Counted from the first letter of the stretch, positions 1-12,741 are shown. The stretch: DNA of 64,000 nt from Rutidosis leptorrhynchoides (GCF_046630445.1 NC_092341.1:33948501-34012500), one strand, 5' to 3'. The notes: generated by a model from the letters alone, not told the origin. Numbers and translations are program-made.

Positions 1-108
1 ATGTTAAAATTTATGTTTATGTTTATGATTTTCTTCTACATTTACACATACAATTCTTGAAATTTAATTTTTAAATGCATAAATTACAATCCGATTAATC
101 CCCGAATT
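1..108. other. AT-rich intergenic sequence
   Basis: No ORF or repeat family was recognised. The last eight bases (CCCGAATT) are the left target-site duplication of the adjacent MITE. Confidence 0.5.
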
Positions 109-623
109 TAGGGATGAGCAAAATTACCGAAATACCGAAACCGAACCGGTGCCGGTACCGAAAACGGCACCGATCGGTATTCGGTATCGGTTTTGGTTCC
201 TTGAATTTAGCATTTTCGGTTTCGGTACGGTACGATACCGGTAATTTTTTCAGGAAATCAGTATTGGTACCGATTTTATAGATTTGTAGGTAATAGCTTA
301 TATGGGTACCAAATTTATTGATTTGTACCTAGTAGGTGCAATACCGAATAGTGAAAACTACATCTTATTATCGTTTTAACATATATTTGATAATACTAAA
401 GTACCGAATAGTGAAGAATATATAAAAAAATACCGAATACCGAATAGCATATAATACGAAAAGTGAAAATTATATAAAAAATCAATTTTTCGGTACCATA
501 AGGTACAATACCGAAAATACCGGTACCGATACCGGTACCGATTTCGGTATTCGATACGGTATTCGGTTCTCGATTTTTCTTATTTTCGGTATCGGTACGG
601 TACCTGTACCAATCTTATCCCTA
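109..623. mobile_element. hAT-like non-autonomous MITE
   Basis: A 515-bp element starts TAGGGATGAGC and ends CTTATCCCTA, so the termini are short inverted repeats (TAGGGAT-AG). The flanks are CCCGAATT (101-108) and CTCGAATT (624-631), an 8-bp target-site duplication with one mismatch, as expected for hAT transposases. The interior is built of subterminal CCGAAATACCG / CGGTATCGG motifs on both sides, a dense array of ACCG/CGGT repeats that could bind a transposase or fold back. There is no coding capacity, so it would depend on an autonomous hAT element elsewhere. Seen: ends, duplication and subterminal repeats. Inferred: the superfamily. Confidence 0.75.
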
Positions 624-937
624 CTCGAATTTCCGATTAATCTTTCAAAAGTCCTAACCGATTAATCTCCGAATAACTAAATTTGCAACCTTGCTAGTAC
701 TTATGTAATTATGTTAAATTGAACATTCAGAAACTGTTAATTTAGTCCTCATTTTATTTATTACGGAGTATTACAATTACAATATTATACCCTTTTAATT
801 CATATATACTTAACTACATATAATACCCTTAGTTATACTTAAAATTAATAATATAAATTTAACTCCCCAGAAGTATAATTGTAATTTTATGAGATAAAAG
901 TGTACATGTATCAAAAGTAGTGTGTGAGAATCACATT
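624..937. other. AT-rich intergenic sequence
   Basis: No gene, RNA or recognisable mobile element is seen between the MITE and the SINE. The sequence is AT-rich with no coding signature. Confidence 0.5.
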
Positions 938-949
938 CCTTACAATATT

Positions 950-1271
950 TTTTTTAAACAACGATTGTGATCACTTGAGGGAGACTAAACCACCCGTTGC
1001 GATCATCTCCCGTTTCGACTATGCCGATGCAGCGATAATAACCCCGCCCTCATCGCTGCCCGAGAGGAAACCTTGAAACCGATCCAAGGGCACGGCCAAG
1101 TAAAACTCCCATCCCCTTTACCCCCCAAACGATATGAGAAATGTGCCATGGGTGGATACTTCATGACAGGGATGAAATTGTGTTTTTAATATGTAGCCAA
1201 CGGGGGTCGAACTCCTGATCCCCCTAAAGGAGGCAAGCCACCAACCGCTGGACCAAATCACAACTTCCGTC
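950..1271 (-). mobile_element. tRNA-derived SINE with 12-bp TSD
   Basis: Read on the minus strand, the right end carries a tRNA-like head. An A-box-like TGGTCCAGCGGTTGG is followed by a B-box-like GAGTTCGACCCC (about 1203-1216), the internal RNA polymerase III promoter. The element ends in a short A-run, seen as T on the plus strand at about 948-955. It is flanked by a perfect 12-bp direct repeat, CCTTACAATATT, at 938-949 and 1272-1283, typical of LINE-mediated target-primed insertion. The body is about 322 bp with no ORF. The perfect duplication suggests a fairly recent insertion. Family name not assigned. Confidence 0.8.
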
Positions 1272-1339
1272 CCTTACAATATTAGTACTGAAAATTTTGT
1301 ACTAACATATTTTTATTGTTTTCATTGTCTTTTATATTA

Positions 1340-1342
1340 AAA

Positions 1343-1396
<54 letters not shown>
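1340..1396. repeat. (AAT)n microsatellite
   Basis: About 17-18 AAT units lie immediately before the RT-associated ORF fragment. A second AAT/TTA tract closes the same fragment on its right at 13371-13444. Confidence 0.95.
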
Positions 1397-1755
1397 CTTT
1401 TCTGGCTTCTCGATTACAGTCTGCTGGATTGCAGACCAAGCTACTACGTCATGCGAGTATTGTTGGTCTTGGTCGTGCTTTTGAAGATGCATTGGGTCTG
1501 TTTAATAAAACAGTTGGGTTTGATATTTTAGGTAATCCGAGTGAGGTCGCTGCCCCAATACTCATGAAGAAATTGGCAGATGTTTATTTCACAAAGGTTA
1601 CCGCTTCTGCAGAATCCACTTTTTCGTTATCTCCCCGACAATCGGCCTTATGGAAATCGCAGCAGGGTGATCACACCTCTGCTTGGCTAAGGGCAGTCCC
1701 TATTTTGGGGTTGGGTCAGACGATGAACGCAAAGACTTACCGATGTGTGTTGTGC
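1394..1755 (+). pseudogene. RT-associated protein fragment, N-terminal piece (split)
   Basis: After the AAT tract an open frame runs without stops to 1755, where the Gypsy element interrupts it. The same frame resumes at 12742 after one copy of the 5-bp duplication TGTGC, giving about 320 uninterrupted codons in total. The piece contains the ESTFSLSPRQSALWKSQ and DHTSAWLRAVPILGLGQTM motifs. I recognise these as the C-terminal region of a protein family annotated in Asteraceae as putative reverse transcriptases; that is memory, not a search. The reverse transcriptase domain itself is absent, so this is a 5'-truncated fragment. The ATG that opens the apparent ORF lies in the microsatellite and is not a credible start. 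Confidence 0.6.
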
Positions 1756-4494
1756 TGTCATAACCCGTCCTTAACCATAAGAACGCGTTAGATAACGTAT
1801 GATTTCATTGCGAGGTATTGACCTCTATATGAGACATTTTTGAAAGAAAACTGCATATATTATACATTACAAACCATAACCATTATTTTTGTTACAAGCT
1901 TAAGACAATAAAAAGAAGATTAACGTTTAGCGATAATCTTCGACTTACAAACTTTACAAATGATGACAACAACACGGTTTCTAGCATATTTTACAATGCA
2001 ACATCTCGGATATGCAGTTTTATTTTTGACACAAACATGCGTACGCAAGATCCTGGTTAGATCCAACATGATACAGCGGAAGCTTTAGAAATCACCTGAG
2101 AATAGACATGTTTTAAAAAGGTCAACATAAAGTTGGTGAGATATAGGTTTAATGCCGGCAGCAATATATATATATAGACCACAAGATTTCGTATATAAAC
2201 AGTTTAATAAAAGTATTCTAAGTGGTTGAGCACTCGGTAACCATACTTAACATTTTCACGTCGCATATTCCCTTTAATATGAAATCTTACTACACCGTAC
2301 CAAATGTAGTCACAAAACGAAGTACTGTGCAACCGTTGAATACTGGTCGTCCAGTCCGGTTGGGGTTGTCAGGCCCGATAGATCTATCAACAGGATTCGC
2401 GTTTACAATACCGCTGTAAATATTAGTTACCAAGCTACAGGGAAGTATGCCAGTGGTACAACTCAACGTAGAATATATTTTTCAGTTACTTGTGTCCATA
2501 GCGTAAAACATAAAGTACATGTATTCTCATCCCGAAATATTTAGAGTTTAAAAGTGGGACTATATACTCACTTTTGTCTTGATGATATAAATAATTTGAC
2601 TCGGTCTTCCGGTTGATATCACGAACCTATCCATATATAATATATCAATATGTTTTCATTTTAAACAAACGTTATATATATATACTTGTTATACTTTTAA
2701 TACTTTGAATATTTCCTTAGTCCGAAGTTAGCAGTCCGAGGTTAGCAATTCAATTTTTAATGGTTCATTTTTAGATGTTTAATATACCCGCAATGAATAA
2801 ATACAACCCCCAACGAAATAAATAAAACTCCCGTAAAACCCCATCATAAATGTATTGGTCGAGATTAATCTTGACCCATGGTACCGGTGTTGTCAAATGA
2901 CGTGTTGCGTACAATCATGGGATCTTATGATTAATCTTCTCGTGTTGCTTACGGGTGATCCTGAACCATATGAAATTGAATTATGAGTACATATATATAA
3001 AATATCATGTTATCTTAGAAGTATGTGATTTTATGTAAATTTTTCCAATGAATCCCGAAGTCATTTAAGCCTTGGATAACCAATTTTGTTTCGGTCATAG
3101 TTTCTTCGTTACAAGTCCGTTTTCGTTGATTCAACTTGCCATCTCCTTGGATCGAGTCCCTCTTTAAGACTATGAACTGTAAATACCTTAGTTTGTATTC
3201 AAAATCACACGGCATAGGTCAAACTTTAGTGAAACTTATGAAGTTAATCATTTTCGTTACAACAAAATCATTTAATGACCATTTTTCTAAAAATACCTAT
3301 ACTTTGAAAAACCAAGTTTTACCTTGTTAAATTAGCATATACATAAGTTATATTACAGGTCTTGAAGTATTTTAAAAGTTAAGTTAGAAGGATCTATTTA
3401 GTTTGCAAACAAGTTTGAAAACATTCAAACTATGTTCTTGTTGTTAAACTTGTATACCACAAAATATGATAGCTATATATATATGAATCGAATAAGGTTA
3501 TGAACATATATTCTACCTCAAGTTCCTTGGATGAAGTTGCTGTAAAAGAGAAGTAAGAAGCTAGAATCAAAAGGGTGATAGAAGTGGATGAAAGATTGGA
3601 AGTAAGTTGGTGTTCTTGGAGGGTTTTCTTGAAGTGTTTTTGTATGGTTTTCTTATGGTGTTTTAGTATGGTTTTTGAAGCTAGATCTTCAAGGTTATGA
3701 GCTGAGGTGGTTAAGGTGTTTTAGGGTTCATAAGTATGTGTGTGTTTTGGCTAGATACTTGGAGTAAAATGAATCAAAAATGGGTTACTCCTAACCCTTT
3801 AAAAAACGTGAATGGGGGAGTATGGAGACAAAATTTCAAGTGATAATTTTATGTATCTAGTCCTAATTGCTTCCAAGTTCAATTACCTAGCCCTCATGGC
3901 ATGAATAATGGCTGGTTAGGTGGTGATTTTGATGTGTATTTACTATTAGTAAATACGTATAGAAGCTTGGTATGATACGAGTACAAATACTCTAGGTATA
4001 CGTATAGAAATTTTGTGAAAAATGGAATGAGGATTCAAATATAGCTATCTTTTGTGAATACACTTATATGATTTTATGTATTTAAGTTCTTAAAAGTGAT
4101 TAAATACATTACTTATACGATATATGTATAAACATTATAAGTCTTAAGTATTTATGTCAAATAACGTTACGTATAGTTATCGTTTTGAAAACTTAAGTTA
4201 GTAGTTTCAAAATACACATATAACTTGTTGTTATTAATACAAAATGAGATATTAAAACATTTATTAATCATGTTAAATATGTATATATACATTTATATAT
4301 ACAAACGTACAATTATCATATATTGTATAGTTCGTGATATCATCGGTCAAACTAGACGGTCAAACGTTGTGTAAAACTCTTTTCGGAAATATAAATCTCG
4401 ACAATTTGGATTGCTTATCATGTTGGCAAGGTTTAATTTATGTAAATATTAATCTTATAAGTATAGAATGATCGAAAAAGTGCGGGTCGTTACA
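1756..4494 (-). repeat. Element 1 3' LTR (element sense)
   Basis: On the minus strand this 2739-bp LTR starts TGTAACGACCCGC and ends GGGTTATGACA. It matches the LTR at 9998-12736 with a constant offset of 8242 bp. It carries the GTGAGT...TTCTCAG intron-like block seen in all other LTRs of this window. The short ORFs inside it are not credible genes. Confidence 0.93.
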
Positions 4495-4530
4495 TTACCT
4501 CCCCGTTAAATAAATTTCGTCCCGAAATTT
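4495..4530 (-). promoter_or_regulatory. Element 1 polypurine tract with upstream hairpin
   Basis: On the minus strand, TTAACGGGGAGGTAA abuts the 3' LTR and is the plus-strand primer site. Just upstream is AAATTTCGGGACGAAATTT, an 8-bp perfect stem with a GGA loop. The same hairpin precedes the polypurine tract in F2, Y and the truncated element. Confidence 0.85.
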
Positions 4531-4541
4531 TAAAATTGTAC

Positions 4542-7500
4542 CTATTTTGCGTCATCGAGAAACAAGTGTGGATACTTTTGCTTCATCTGATCCTCTCGTT
4601 CCCAAGTAAACTCGGGACCTCTTCTAGCATTCCAACGAACCTTAACAATCGGTATATTGCTCTGTTTGAGCTGTTTAACTTCACGGTCCATGATTTCGAT
4701 TGGTTCTTCGACGAATTGTAGTTTCTCGTCGACATGGATTTCCTCAAGAGGAATGGTGAGGTCTTCCTTTGCAAGACACTTCTTAAGGTTTGAGACGTGA
4801 AAGGTATTATGTACTCCGGCGAGTTGTTGTGGTAACTCGAGTCGATAAGCTACCGGTCCAATGCGTTCGATGATCTTAAACGGGCCTACGTATCTTGGGT
4901 TCAGTTTACCCCTTTTGCCGAAACGTATTACACCTTTCCAAGGTGACACCTTTAGCATAACCATGTCCCCGACCTGAAACTTTAATGGTTTCCTTCGGAC
5001 ATCGGCGTAGCTCTTTTGGCGACTGCGGGCTGTTTTTAATCTCTCCTTGATTTGCACTATCTTCTCAGTCGTTTCATGTATGATCTCGGGACCAGTTAAT
5101 TGTCGATCTCCTACTTCATTCCAACAGATAGGAGATCTACACTTCCTTCCATACAATGCTTCGAATGGCGCAGCTCCAATGCTCGCATGATAACTATTAT
5201 TATACGAGAATTCTGCTAACGGTAGATATTTATCCCAACCGTTTCCAAAATCGATCACACATGCCCTGAGCATGTCTTCAAGAGTCTGAATTGTTCTTTC
5301 ACTCTGCCCGTCGGTCTGCGGATGATATGCGGTACTCATATCCAAACGAGTTCCTAATGCCTCCTGTAGTGATTGCCAAAACTTTGAGGTAAATCTACTA
5401 TCACGATCGGATATAATGGAAATAGGTATCCCATGCCTTGAAACAACTTCCTTTATATACAATCGTAATAGTTTCTCCATTCTATCCGTTTCCTTTATAG
5501 GCAAGAAATGTGCAGACTTGGTGAGACGATCAACAATCACCCAAATGGTGTCGTATCCCCAGGCAGTCTTTGGTAACTTCGTGATGAAATCCATGGTAAT
5601 ACCATCCCATTTCCATTCTGGGATTTCTGGTTGTTGAAGTAACCCTGACGGCTTCTGGTGTTCTGCTTTGACCTTAGAACAAGTTAAACACTCCCCAACA
5701 TATGTTGCAACGTCTATCTTCAAATTAGGCCACCAATAATGCGTCTTAAGATCTTGGTACATCTTTCCAACTCCAGGATGTATCGAATATCTTGTCTTAT
5801 GTGCCTCGTTCAATATCAACTTCCTTAATCCACCCAACTTCGGTACCCAAATACGATTTGCAAAATATCGAATTCCATCTTCCCGCATAACGAGTTGCTT
5901 CTCATACTTCTTCATTATTTCATTTCCTATATTTTCTTTAGTAAGTGCTTCTCGTTGAACTTCTTTGATTTGTGAGTTGAGATTCATGCGAATTTTTATG
6001 TTCATCGCTCGTACTCGGATTGGTTCTCGTTCCTTTCTGCTTAGAGCATCGGCCACCACGTTCGCCTTCCCGGGATGATAACGAATTTCACAATCATAGT
6101 CGTTTATCAGCTCGACCCACCTACGTTGCCTCATGTTCAGCTGTTTCTGATCAAAAATATGTTGAAGGCTTTTATGATCAGTAAACACAGTGAATTTAAC
6201 CCCATACAAGTAGTGTCTCCACATCTTCAATGCAAACACGACTGCTCCCAATTCTAGATCATGCGTCGTATAATTCCGCTCGTGAATCTTCAATTGTCGA
6301 GATGCAAATGCAATTACTTTCTTTCGTTGCATAAGAACACAACCAAAACCTTGTCGCGAAGCGTCACAATATATTTCAAAATCATCGTTCCCTTCAGGTA
6401 ACGATAAAATAGGCGCCGTAGTTAACTTCTTCTTCAGTAATTGAAATGCGTTCTCCTGCTCCGAGGTCCATTCGTATTTCTTCCCTTTTTGCGTTAATGT
6501 TGTCAGCGGCTTAGCTATTCGGGAAAAATCTTGAATAAACCTTCTATAATAACCGGCTAAACCCAAAAATTGACGTATCTGCGTTGGTGTCTTAGGAGTC
6601 TCCCATTTTTCAATAGCTTCAGTTTTTGCTGGATCAACCTGAATTCCTTCGCTATTAACAACGTGACCAAGAAATTGCACTTCTTTCAACCAGAAAGCAC
6701 ACTTAGAAAATTTAGCATAAAGTTGTTCTTTTCTCAACAACTCCAGTATCAACCTTAAATGCTCTTCATGCTCTTGCTCATTCTTGGAATAGATAAGAAT
6801 ATCATCAATGAAAACGATAACAAACTTATCTAAATACGGACTACAAACTCGATTCATGAGGTCCATGAATACAGCTGGCGCATTCGTCAATCCAAACGGC
6901 ATAACCAAAAATTCGTAATGACCATAACGTGTCCGAAAAGCAGTTTTCGGAATATCCTCTTCTTTGACGCGTAGTTGATGATAGCCCGATCTTAAGTCGA
7001 TTTTTGAATAAACACATGATCCTTGCAATTGATCAAATAAGTCATCAATTCTCGGTAGTGGATACCGATTCTTGATAGTTAACTTATTTAATTCACGATA
7101 GTCTATACACATCCTAAAAGATCCATCTTTCTTCTTAACAAATAAAATTGGAGCTCCCCACGGTGAAGTACTCGGTCGTATGAATCCACGGTCCAGTAAT
7201 TCTTTTAACTGACTTTGAAGTTCTTTTAACTCGGACGGTGCAAGTCTATATGGAGCACGAGCCACTGGTGCAGCTCCTGGTACTAAATCTATTTGAAATT
7301 CTACCGATCTAAATGGAGGTAATCCCGGCAACTTTTCCGGAAAAACTTCAGGAAAATCTCTTGCCACAGGCACGTCGTTGATGCACTTTTCTTTCTTTTC
7401 GACTTTATTAACATGTGCTAAAATAGCGTAACATCCCTTTTCTAAACACTTTTTGGCTTTCAAACAGCTAATGAGTTTTAGCTTTGACTTACCCTTCTCT

Positions 7501-8960
7501 CCATAAATCATCACCGGTATTTTATCCTTACCAGGAATACGAATTGCCTTCTTGGCACAAACAATTTCCGCTCCTATTTTGGACATCCAGTCCATGCCGA
7601 CTATTACATCAAAACCTCCTAATTCCACGGGTATTAAGTCGATTTTAAACGTTTCTCCGGCTAGATTTATTTCACAATCACGACAAATTTTATCGGCTTT
7701 AATTAGCTTACCATTAGCTAACTCAATCAAGTACTTAGCATCTAGAGGTAATGATGAACAATTCAATTTAGTGTAAAAATTTATACACACGTAACTTCTA
7801 TCGGCGCCAGTATCAAATAAAATAGATGCTGATAAGTTATTAATGGTAAACGTACCCGTAACAAGTTCCGGGTCTTCTCGTGCCTCTCTAGCATTAATAA
7901 CAAACGCTCTTCCACGTGCAGGTCCGCCATTCTGATTCGGGCACTGGCTCTTATAGTGACCTTGTTTTCCACACCCAAAACAAGTAATGTTAGCCAAAGC
8001 AGTTCTATTTGCGTTGGTGGCAGGAGTCTTGTTACCATTTGCATTTGTAACGAGAGCCTTACAATCTTCAGCAAGATGTCCCTGTCTATTGCATTTAGTG
8101 CACAACACACTACAGTAACCAAAATGATGTTTGTGACAACGGTTGCATAAAGGACTTTGTCCTTTGTAACCAAAGCCTGAACCGCTACCCGCACCTTTCG
8201 TGGTTTCTTGTTTCTTATAAGGTTGTTGTTGGTTACCTCGATCATAACCTCCATTCCACTTTTTCTTGTTCCCCAATACCTTCACCTCAGTATTGAATGC
8301 TTTCTTGTCCAAAATGACCTGATCCATTAGCTCGTTTGCCATGGTTATAGCTTCATGAATTGTCTTAGGTTTCGATGCTGTAACGTTTGCCTTGACCTTT
8401 TTGGGCAAACCACCTTTGTACATTTCAATCTTCCGTGCTTCGGTTGGAACCAATTCAGGACATAGTAAAACCAATTCCATGAATCGCTGATTGTAGTTGG
8501 TGATTTCAGTACCAACCACCTTCAAACTTCGTAACTCATCTTCTAACTTAATAACCTCATTCCTTGGACAATACTCGGTGATTATCATTGCTTTGAATTC
8601 TTCCCATGGAGTATCATAAGCTGCATCTCCTCCTACCGCCTTCACATAATTCTTCCACCATGTGAGTGCACTATCTTGTAAAGTGCACGATGCATACTTG
8701 GTCATGTCTTTTTCATCACAACCGCTGATTTTGAACACCGTCTCCATCTTTTCTATCCATCGGGTTAAACCGATAGGTCCTTCCGTTCCACTGAATGATG
8801 AAGGTTTGCAAGCTTGAAACGTCTTGTAGGAGCATCCTACGCGAGGATTTGGATTAACTGCAGTAGCTCTTGCAGCTTCGACCCATAGCATTCTATCGTT
8901 GACTCGCTGGTTGATGAAGTTCTCGACTTCTTGTTCCGTCATTCGGTTCAATCGCGCCAT
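4542..8960 (-). CDS. gag-pol: Gag-Pol polyprotein of element 1
   Basis: This 1472-aa single-frame polyprotein makes the capsid and enzymes for retrotransposition. A Gag capsid domain (LTWWKNYV) is followed by CCHC zinc knuckles near residues 290-340. The aspartic protease has its DTG at about 382 ([10 protein letters not shown]). The reverse transcriptase has its FIDD catalytic motif at about 717, a common plant variant of YVDD. RNase H has YCDAS at about 862. The integrase has an HHCC zinc finger at about 1054-1092, then D at about 1121 (TMDF), D at about 1182 (ISDRD), and E at about 1218 (HPQTDGQSE). A chromodomain-like tail (about 1413-1466, VKVRWN...PEFTWE) may steer integration to heterochromatin. 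There are no frameshifts or stops. The start ATG opens an in-frame Gag after the conserved leader module. Confidence 0.95.
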   Translation of the reverse strand: MARLNRMTEQEVENFINQRVNDRMLWVEAARATAVNPNPRVGCSYKTFQACKPSSFSGTEGPIGLTRWIEKMETVFKISGCDEKDMTKYASCTLQDSALTWWKNYVKAVGGDAAYDTPWEEFKAMIITEYCPRNEVIKLEDELRSLKVVGTEITNYNQRFMELVLLCPELVPTEARKIEMYKGGLPKKVKANVTASKPKTIHEAITMANELMDQVILDKKAFNTEVKVLGNKKKWNGGYDRGNQQQPYKKQETTKGAGSGSGFGYKGQSPLCNRCHKHHFGYCSVLCTKCNRQGHLAEDCKALVTNANGNKTPATNANRTALANITCFGCGKQGHYKSQCPNQNGGPARGRAFVINAREAREDPELVTGTFTINNLSASILFDTGADRSYVCINFYTKLNCSSLPLDAKYLIELANGKLIKADKICRDCEINLAGETFKIDLIPVELGGFDVIVGMDWMSKIGAEIVCAKKAIRIPGKDKIPVMIYGEKGKSKLKLISCLKAKKCLEKGCYAILAHVNKVEKKEKCINDVPVARDFPEVFPEKLPGLPPFRSVEFQIDLVPGAAPVARAPYRLAPSELKELQSQLKELLDRGFIRPSTSPWGAPILFVKKKDGSFRMCIDYRELNKLTIKNRYPLPRIDDLFDQLQGSCVYSKIDLRSGYHQLRVKEEDIPKTAFRTRYGHYEFLVMPFGLTNAPAVFMDLMNRVCSPYLDKFVIVFIDDILIYSKNEQEHEEHLRLILELLRKEQLYAKFSKCAFWLKEVQFLGHVVNSEGIQVDPAKTEAIEKWETPKTPTQIRQFLGLAGYYRRFIQDFSRIAKPLTTLTQKGKKYEWTSEQENAFQLLKKKLTTAPILSLPEGNDDFEIYCDASRQGFGCVLMQRKKVIAFASRQLKIHERNYTTHDLELGAVVFALKMWRHYLYGVKFTVFTDHKSLQHIFDQKQLNMRQRRWVELINDYDCEIRYHPGKANVVADALSRKEREPIRVRAMNIKIRMNLNSQIKEVQREALTKENIGNEIMKKYEKQLVMREDGIRYFANRIWVPKLGGLRKLILNEAHKTRYSIHPGVGKMYQDLKTHYWWPNLKIDVATYVGECLTCSKVKAEHQKPSGLLQQPEIPEWKWDGITMDFITKLPKTAWGYDTIWVIVDRLTKSAHFLPIKETDRMEKLLRLYIKEVVSRHGIPISIISDRDSRFTSKFWQSLQEALGTRLDMSTAYHPQTDGQSERTIQTLEDMLRACVIDFGNGWDKYLPLAEFSYNNSYHASIGAAPFEALYGRKCRSPICWNEVGDRQLTGPEIIHETTEKIVQIKERLKTARSRQKSYADVRRKPLKFQVGDMVMLKVSPWKGVIRFGKRGKLNPRYVGPFKIIERIGPVAYRLELPQQLAGVHNTFHVSNLKKCLAKEDLTIPLEEIHVDEKLQFVEEPIEIMDREVKQLKQSNIPIVKVRWNARRGPEFTWEREDQMKQKYPHLFLDDAK

Positions 8961-9320
8961 TTCCTAATGAAAGAAAATAATTATTCACATGGATTATTAT
9001 AGATGTAGTGTGTATTTATAGTACATTTATAGCTTGTTAATAATATGAACCAGGTATTATTATAAAAGCCTTTTCTTCTTATTAGCGTTTTATAATTATA
9101 TCTTGGGTAGTACCTACCCGTTAATGTTCATACTTAATAGCTTAGTACAGAATCAATTACTACAATCTAAATAATACTTAACCATGGAAAATTATTGCAT
9201 TTCATACTTCGCTATTTTACATATGCTTATCTTACATCAAACTTTAAGCAAACCACACTAATAATATTATACAAAACATTATATGATTCCATGGCTTAAT
9301 ACGGCAGTGCATCGTTCGGT
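8961..9320. other. Element 1 untranslated region between accessory ORF and gag
   Basis: No ORF is seen. The stretch holds the structured module annotated separately and AT-rich leader sequence. Confidence 0.6.
9044..9132 (-). promoter_or_regulatory. Element 1 pre-gag structured module with PPT-like motif
   Basis: On the minus strand this untranslated segment, about 85 bp upstream of gag, contains GGGTA-GGTAC-TACCC (a 5-bp hairpin, 9105-9119). An outer inverted repeat, TATGAAC/GTTCATA (9126-9132 with 9044-9050), encloses it. The hairpin's 5' side reads TTAACGGGTAGGTACT, very like a Gypsy polypurine tract. Equivalent modules occur before gag in F2 and in Y. Function unknown; candidates are RNA packaging, translation control or a second plus-strand primer. 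Confidence 0.55.
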
Positions 9321-9809
9321 CTATTTTCTAGGGCGTTTAGTTCCAATGAATGGCCTAACGCTTATCCTAGCTGTCTGCCTACGTTTTGGCTGAGGAGCCG
9401 AAGAACTAGATGCGGGGATTGCACTAATAGGAATAGCGGGAATAGGGGTGGTAGTGTTGAGTGGAATTGGTGCTACGTCATTCTTACTAAGTTCGGGATT
9501 TGAATTTTCTAATTCATTCGCTTTTCGTTTCTTTCCTTGATCGAATTTTTCTTTCGTAATTTCTAGTATTTCTTCCTCGGGTTCACTTTCCTCTTCGGGT
9601 TCACTTTCCTCCTCGGGTTCACTTTCCTCTTCGGGTTCACTTTCCTCCTCGGGTTCACTTTCCGATATTTCTATAGTTGGTTCATCTGGAAATTGTGAGT
9701 CTTCCCCAAAAATACCATTTTCGTCATCGGATATGTTAATGACTGAAACACAATCTGAAGATTCTGGTTCGGAATCGCTGAATGTGATAACAAGTTTTGA
9801 GCCCGACAT
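9321..9809 (-). CDS. Acidic Glu-rich accessory ORF of element 1
   Basis: This intact 162-aa ORF lies between the primer-binding site and gag. The N-terminal half is rich in Ser/Asp/Glu (FSDSEPESSD, NISDDENGIF). The middle is a tandem run of SEPEE units, at least five. The C-terminal third is basic and proline/serine rich, ending RPFIGTKRPRK, which could act as a nuclear localisation signal. No known enzyme domain is visible. F2 carries an ORF of the same composition in the same place, so it is probably a real retrotransposon gene rather than chance. Acidic-then-basic composition suggests a chromatin- or nucleic-acid-associated protein, but this is inference only. Expression could use a leader splice or a subgenomic RNA. 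Confidence 0.65.
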   Translation of the reverse strand: MSGSKLVITFSDSEPESSDCVSVINISDDENGIFGEDSQFPDEPTIEISESEPEEESEPEEESEPEEESEPEEESEPEEEILEITKEKFDQGKKRKANELENSNPELSKNDVAPIPLNTTTPIPAIPISAIPASSSSAPQPKRRQTARISVRPFIGTKRPRK

Positions 9810-9983
9810 CTATCATATAACAACTAACCCATTAGTACTACATAATATTTACATATAAATTTTAACCAACAATGATAAGCAATGGTTTTTAAATCAAACC
9901 CGGTCAAAGTCCAGACTTACTAATGTATCCTAACGACTTATCGGTTAGACACACTAATGCAAACCTGGTTCGCTAAGACCAAC

Positions 9984-9995
9984 GCTCTGATACCA
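9984..9995 (-). promoter_or_regulatory. Element 1 primer-binding site (tRNA-iMet type)
   Basis: On the minus strand TGGTATCAGAGC begins two bases after the 5' LTR. This is the standard plant initiator-methionine tRNA complement, used to prime minus-strand DNA. Confidence 0.95.
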
Positions 9996-9997
9996 CA

Positions 9998-12736
9998 TGT
10001 CATAACCCGTCCTTAACCATAAGAACGCGTTAGATAACGTATGATTTCATTGCGAGGTATTGACCTCTATATGAGACATTTTTGAAAGAAAACTGCATAT
10101 ATTATACATTACAAACCATAACCATTATTTTTGTTACAAGCTTAAGACAATAAAAAGAAGATTAACGTTTAGCGATAATCTTCGACTTACAAACTTTACA
10201 AATGATGACAACAACACGGTTTCTAGCATATTTTACAATGCAACATCTCGGATATGCAGTTTTATTTTTGACACAAACATGCGTACGCAAGATCCTGGTT
10301 AGATCCAACATGATACAGCGGAAGCTTTAGAAATCACCTGAGAATAGACATGTTTTAAAAAGGTCAACATAAAGTTGGTGAGATATAGGTTTAATGCCGG
10401 CAGCAATATATATATATAGACCACAAGATTTCGTATATAAACAGTTTAATAAAAGTATTCTAAGTGGTTGAGCACTCGGTAACCATACTTAACATTTTCA
10501 CGTCGCATATTCCCTTTAATATGAAATCTTACTACACCGTACCAAATGTAGTCACAAAACGAAGTACTGTGCAACCGTTGAATACTGGTCGTCCAGTCCG
10601 GTTGGGGTTGTCAGGCCCGATAGATCTATCAACAGGATTCGCGTTTACAATACCGCTGTAAATATTAGTTACCAAGCTACAGGGAAGTATGCCAGTGGTA
10701 CAACTCAACGTAGAATATATTTTTCAGTTACTTGTGTCCATAGCGTAAAACATAAAGTACATGTATTCTCATCCCGAAATATTTAGAGTTTAAAAGTGGG
10801 ACTATATACTCACTTTTGTCTTGATGATATAAATAATTTGACTCGGTCTTCCGGTTGATATCACGAACCTATCCATATATAATATATCAATATGTTTTCA
10901 TTTTAAACAAACGTTATATATATATACTTGTTATACTTTTAATACTTTGAATATTTCCTTAGTCCGAAGTTAGCAGTCCGAGGTTAGCAATTCAATTTTT
11001 AATGGTTCATTTTTAGATGTTTAATATACCCGCAATGAATAAATACAACCCCCAACGAAATAAATAAAACTCCCGTAAAACCCCATCATAAATGTATTGG
11101 TCGAGATTAATCTTGACCCATGGTACCGGTGTTGTCAAATGACGTGTTGCGTACAATCATGGGATCTTATGATTAATCTTCTCGTGTTGCTTACGGGTGA
11201 TCCTGAACCATATGAAATTGAATTATGAGTACATATATATAAAATATCATGTTATCTTAGAAGTATGTGATTTTATGTAAATTTTTCCAATGAATCCCGA
11301 AGTCATTTAAGCCTTGGATAACCAATTTTGTTTCGGTCATAGTTTCTTCGTTACAAGTCCGTTTTCGTTGATTCAACTTGCCATCTCCTTGGATCGAGTC
11401 CCTCTTTAAGACTATGAACTGTAAATACCTTAGTTTGTATTCAAAATCACACGGCATAGGTCAAACTTTAGTGAAACTTATGAAGTTAATCATTTTCGTT
11501 ACAACAAAATCATTTAATGACCATTTTTCTAAAAATACCTATACTTTGAAAAACCAAGTTTTACCTTGTTAAATTAGCATATACATAAGTTATATTACAG
11601 GTCTTGAAGTATTTTAAAAGTTAAGTTAGAAGGATCTATTTAGTTTGCAAACAAGTTTGAAAACATTCAAACTATGTTCTTGTTGTTAAACTTGTATACC
11701 ACAAAATATGATAGCTATATATATATGAATCGAATAAGGTTATGAACATATATTCTACCTCAAGTTCCTTGGATGAAGTTGCTGTAAAAGAGAAGTAAGA
11801 AGCTAGAATCAAAAGGGTGATAGAAGTGGATGAAAGATTGGAAGTAAGTTGGTGTTCTTGGAGGGTTTTCTTGAAGTGTTTTTGTATGGTTTTCTTATGG
11901 TGTTTTAGTATGGTTTTTGAAGCTAGATCTTCAAGGTTATGAGCTGAGGTGGTTAAGGTGTTTTAGGGTTCATAAGTATGTGTGTGTTTTGGCTAGATAC
12001 TTGGAGTAAAATGAATCAAAAATGGGTTACTCCTAACCCTTTAAAAAACGTGAATGGGGGAGTATGGAGACAAAATTTCAAGTGATAATTTTATGTATCT
12101 AGTCCTAATTGCTTCCAAGTTCAATTACCTAGCCCTCATGGCATGAATAATGGCTGGTTAGGTGGTGATTTTGATGTGTATTTACTATTAGTAAATACGT
12201 ATAGAAGCTTGGTATGATACGAGTACAAATACTCTAGGTATACGTATAGAAATTTTGTGAAAAATGGAATGAGGATTCAAATATAGCTATCTTTTGTGAA
12301 TACACTTATATGATTTTATGTATTTAAGTTCTTAAAAGTGATTAAATACATTACTTATACGATATATGTATAAACATTATAAGTCTTAAGTATTTATGTC
12401 AAATAACGTTACGTATAGTTATCGTTTTGAAAACTTAAGTTAGTAGTTTCAAAATACACATATAACTTGTTGTTATTAATACAAAATGAGATATTAAAAC
12501 ATTTATTAATCATGTTAAATATGTATATATACATTTATATATACAAACGTACAATTATCATATATTGTATAGTTCGTGATATCATCGGTCAAACTAGACG
12601 GTCAAACGTTGTGTAAAACTCTTTTCGGAAATATAAATCTCGACAATTTGGATTGCTTATCATGTTGGCAAGGTTTAATTTATGTAAATATTAATCTTAT
12701 AAGTATAGAATGATCGAAAAAGTGCGGGTCGTTACA
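9998..12736 (-). repeat. Element 1 5' LTR (element sense)
   Basis: A 2739-bp LTR, the pair of 1756-4494. On the minus strand an intron-like block runs from GTGAGT at 10813-10808 to TTCTCAG ending at 10338. Three translated reading frames are identical in both LTR copies. No promoter is assigned with confidence. Confidence 0.93.
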
Positions 12737-12741
12737 TGTGC

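Larger units (their letters stand above)
1756..12736 (-). mobile_element. Element 1: intact Tekay-like Ty3/Gypsy LTR retrotransposon
   Basis: This is a complete 10,981-bp element inserted in minus orientation. It has two 2739-bp LTRs (TG...CA ends), a tRNA-iMet-type primer-binding site, an acidic accessory ORF, an intact 1472-aa Gag-Pol, and a polypurine tract. The target-site duplication is TGTGC at 1751-1755 and 12737-12741. The C-terminal chromodomain-like segment and domain order PR-RT-RNaseH-IN place it among chromoviruses, closest in my judgement to Tekay/Del. LTRs have equal length and three translated ORFs in each are identical, so insertion is recent. It splits the RT-associated fragment. 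Every part needed for autonomous transposition appears present. Confidence 0.93.

Noticed and set aside
2222..2419. 65-aa ORF repeated at 10464-10661 as a gene
   Set aside because: It is present only because the two LTRs of element 1 are near identical; antisense to the element and without recognisable domain.
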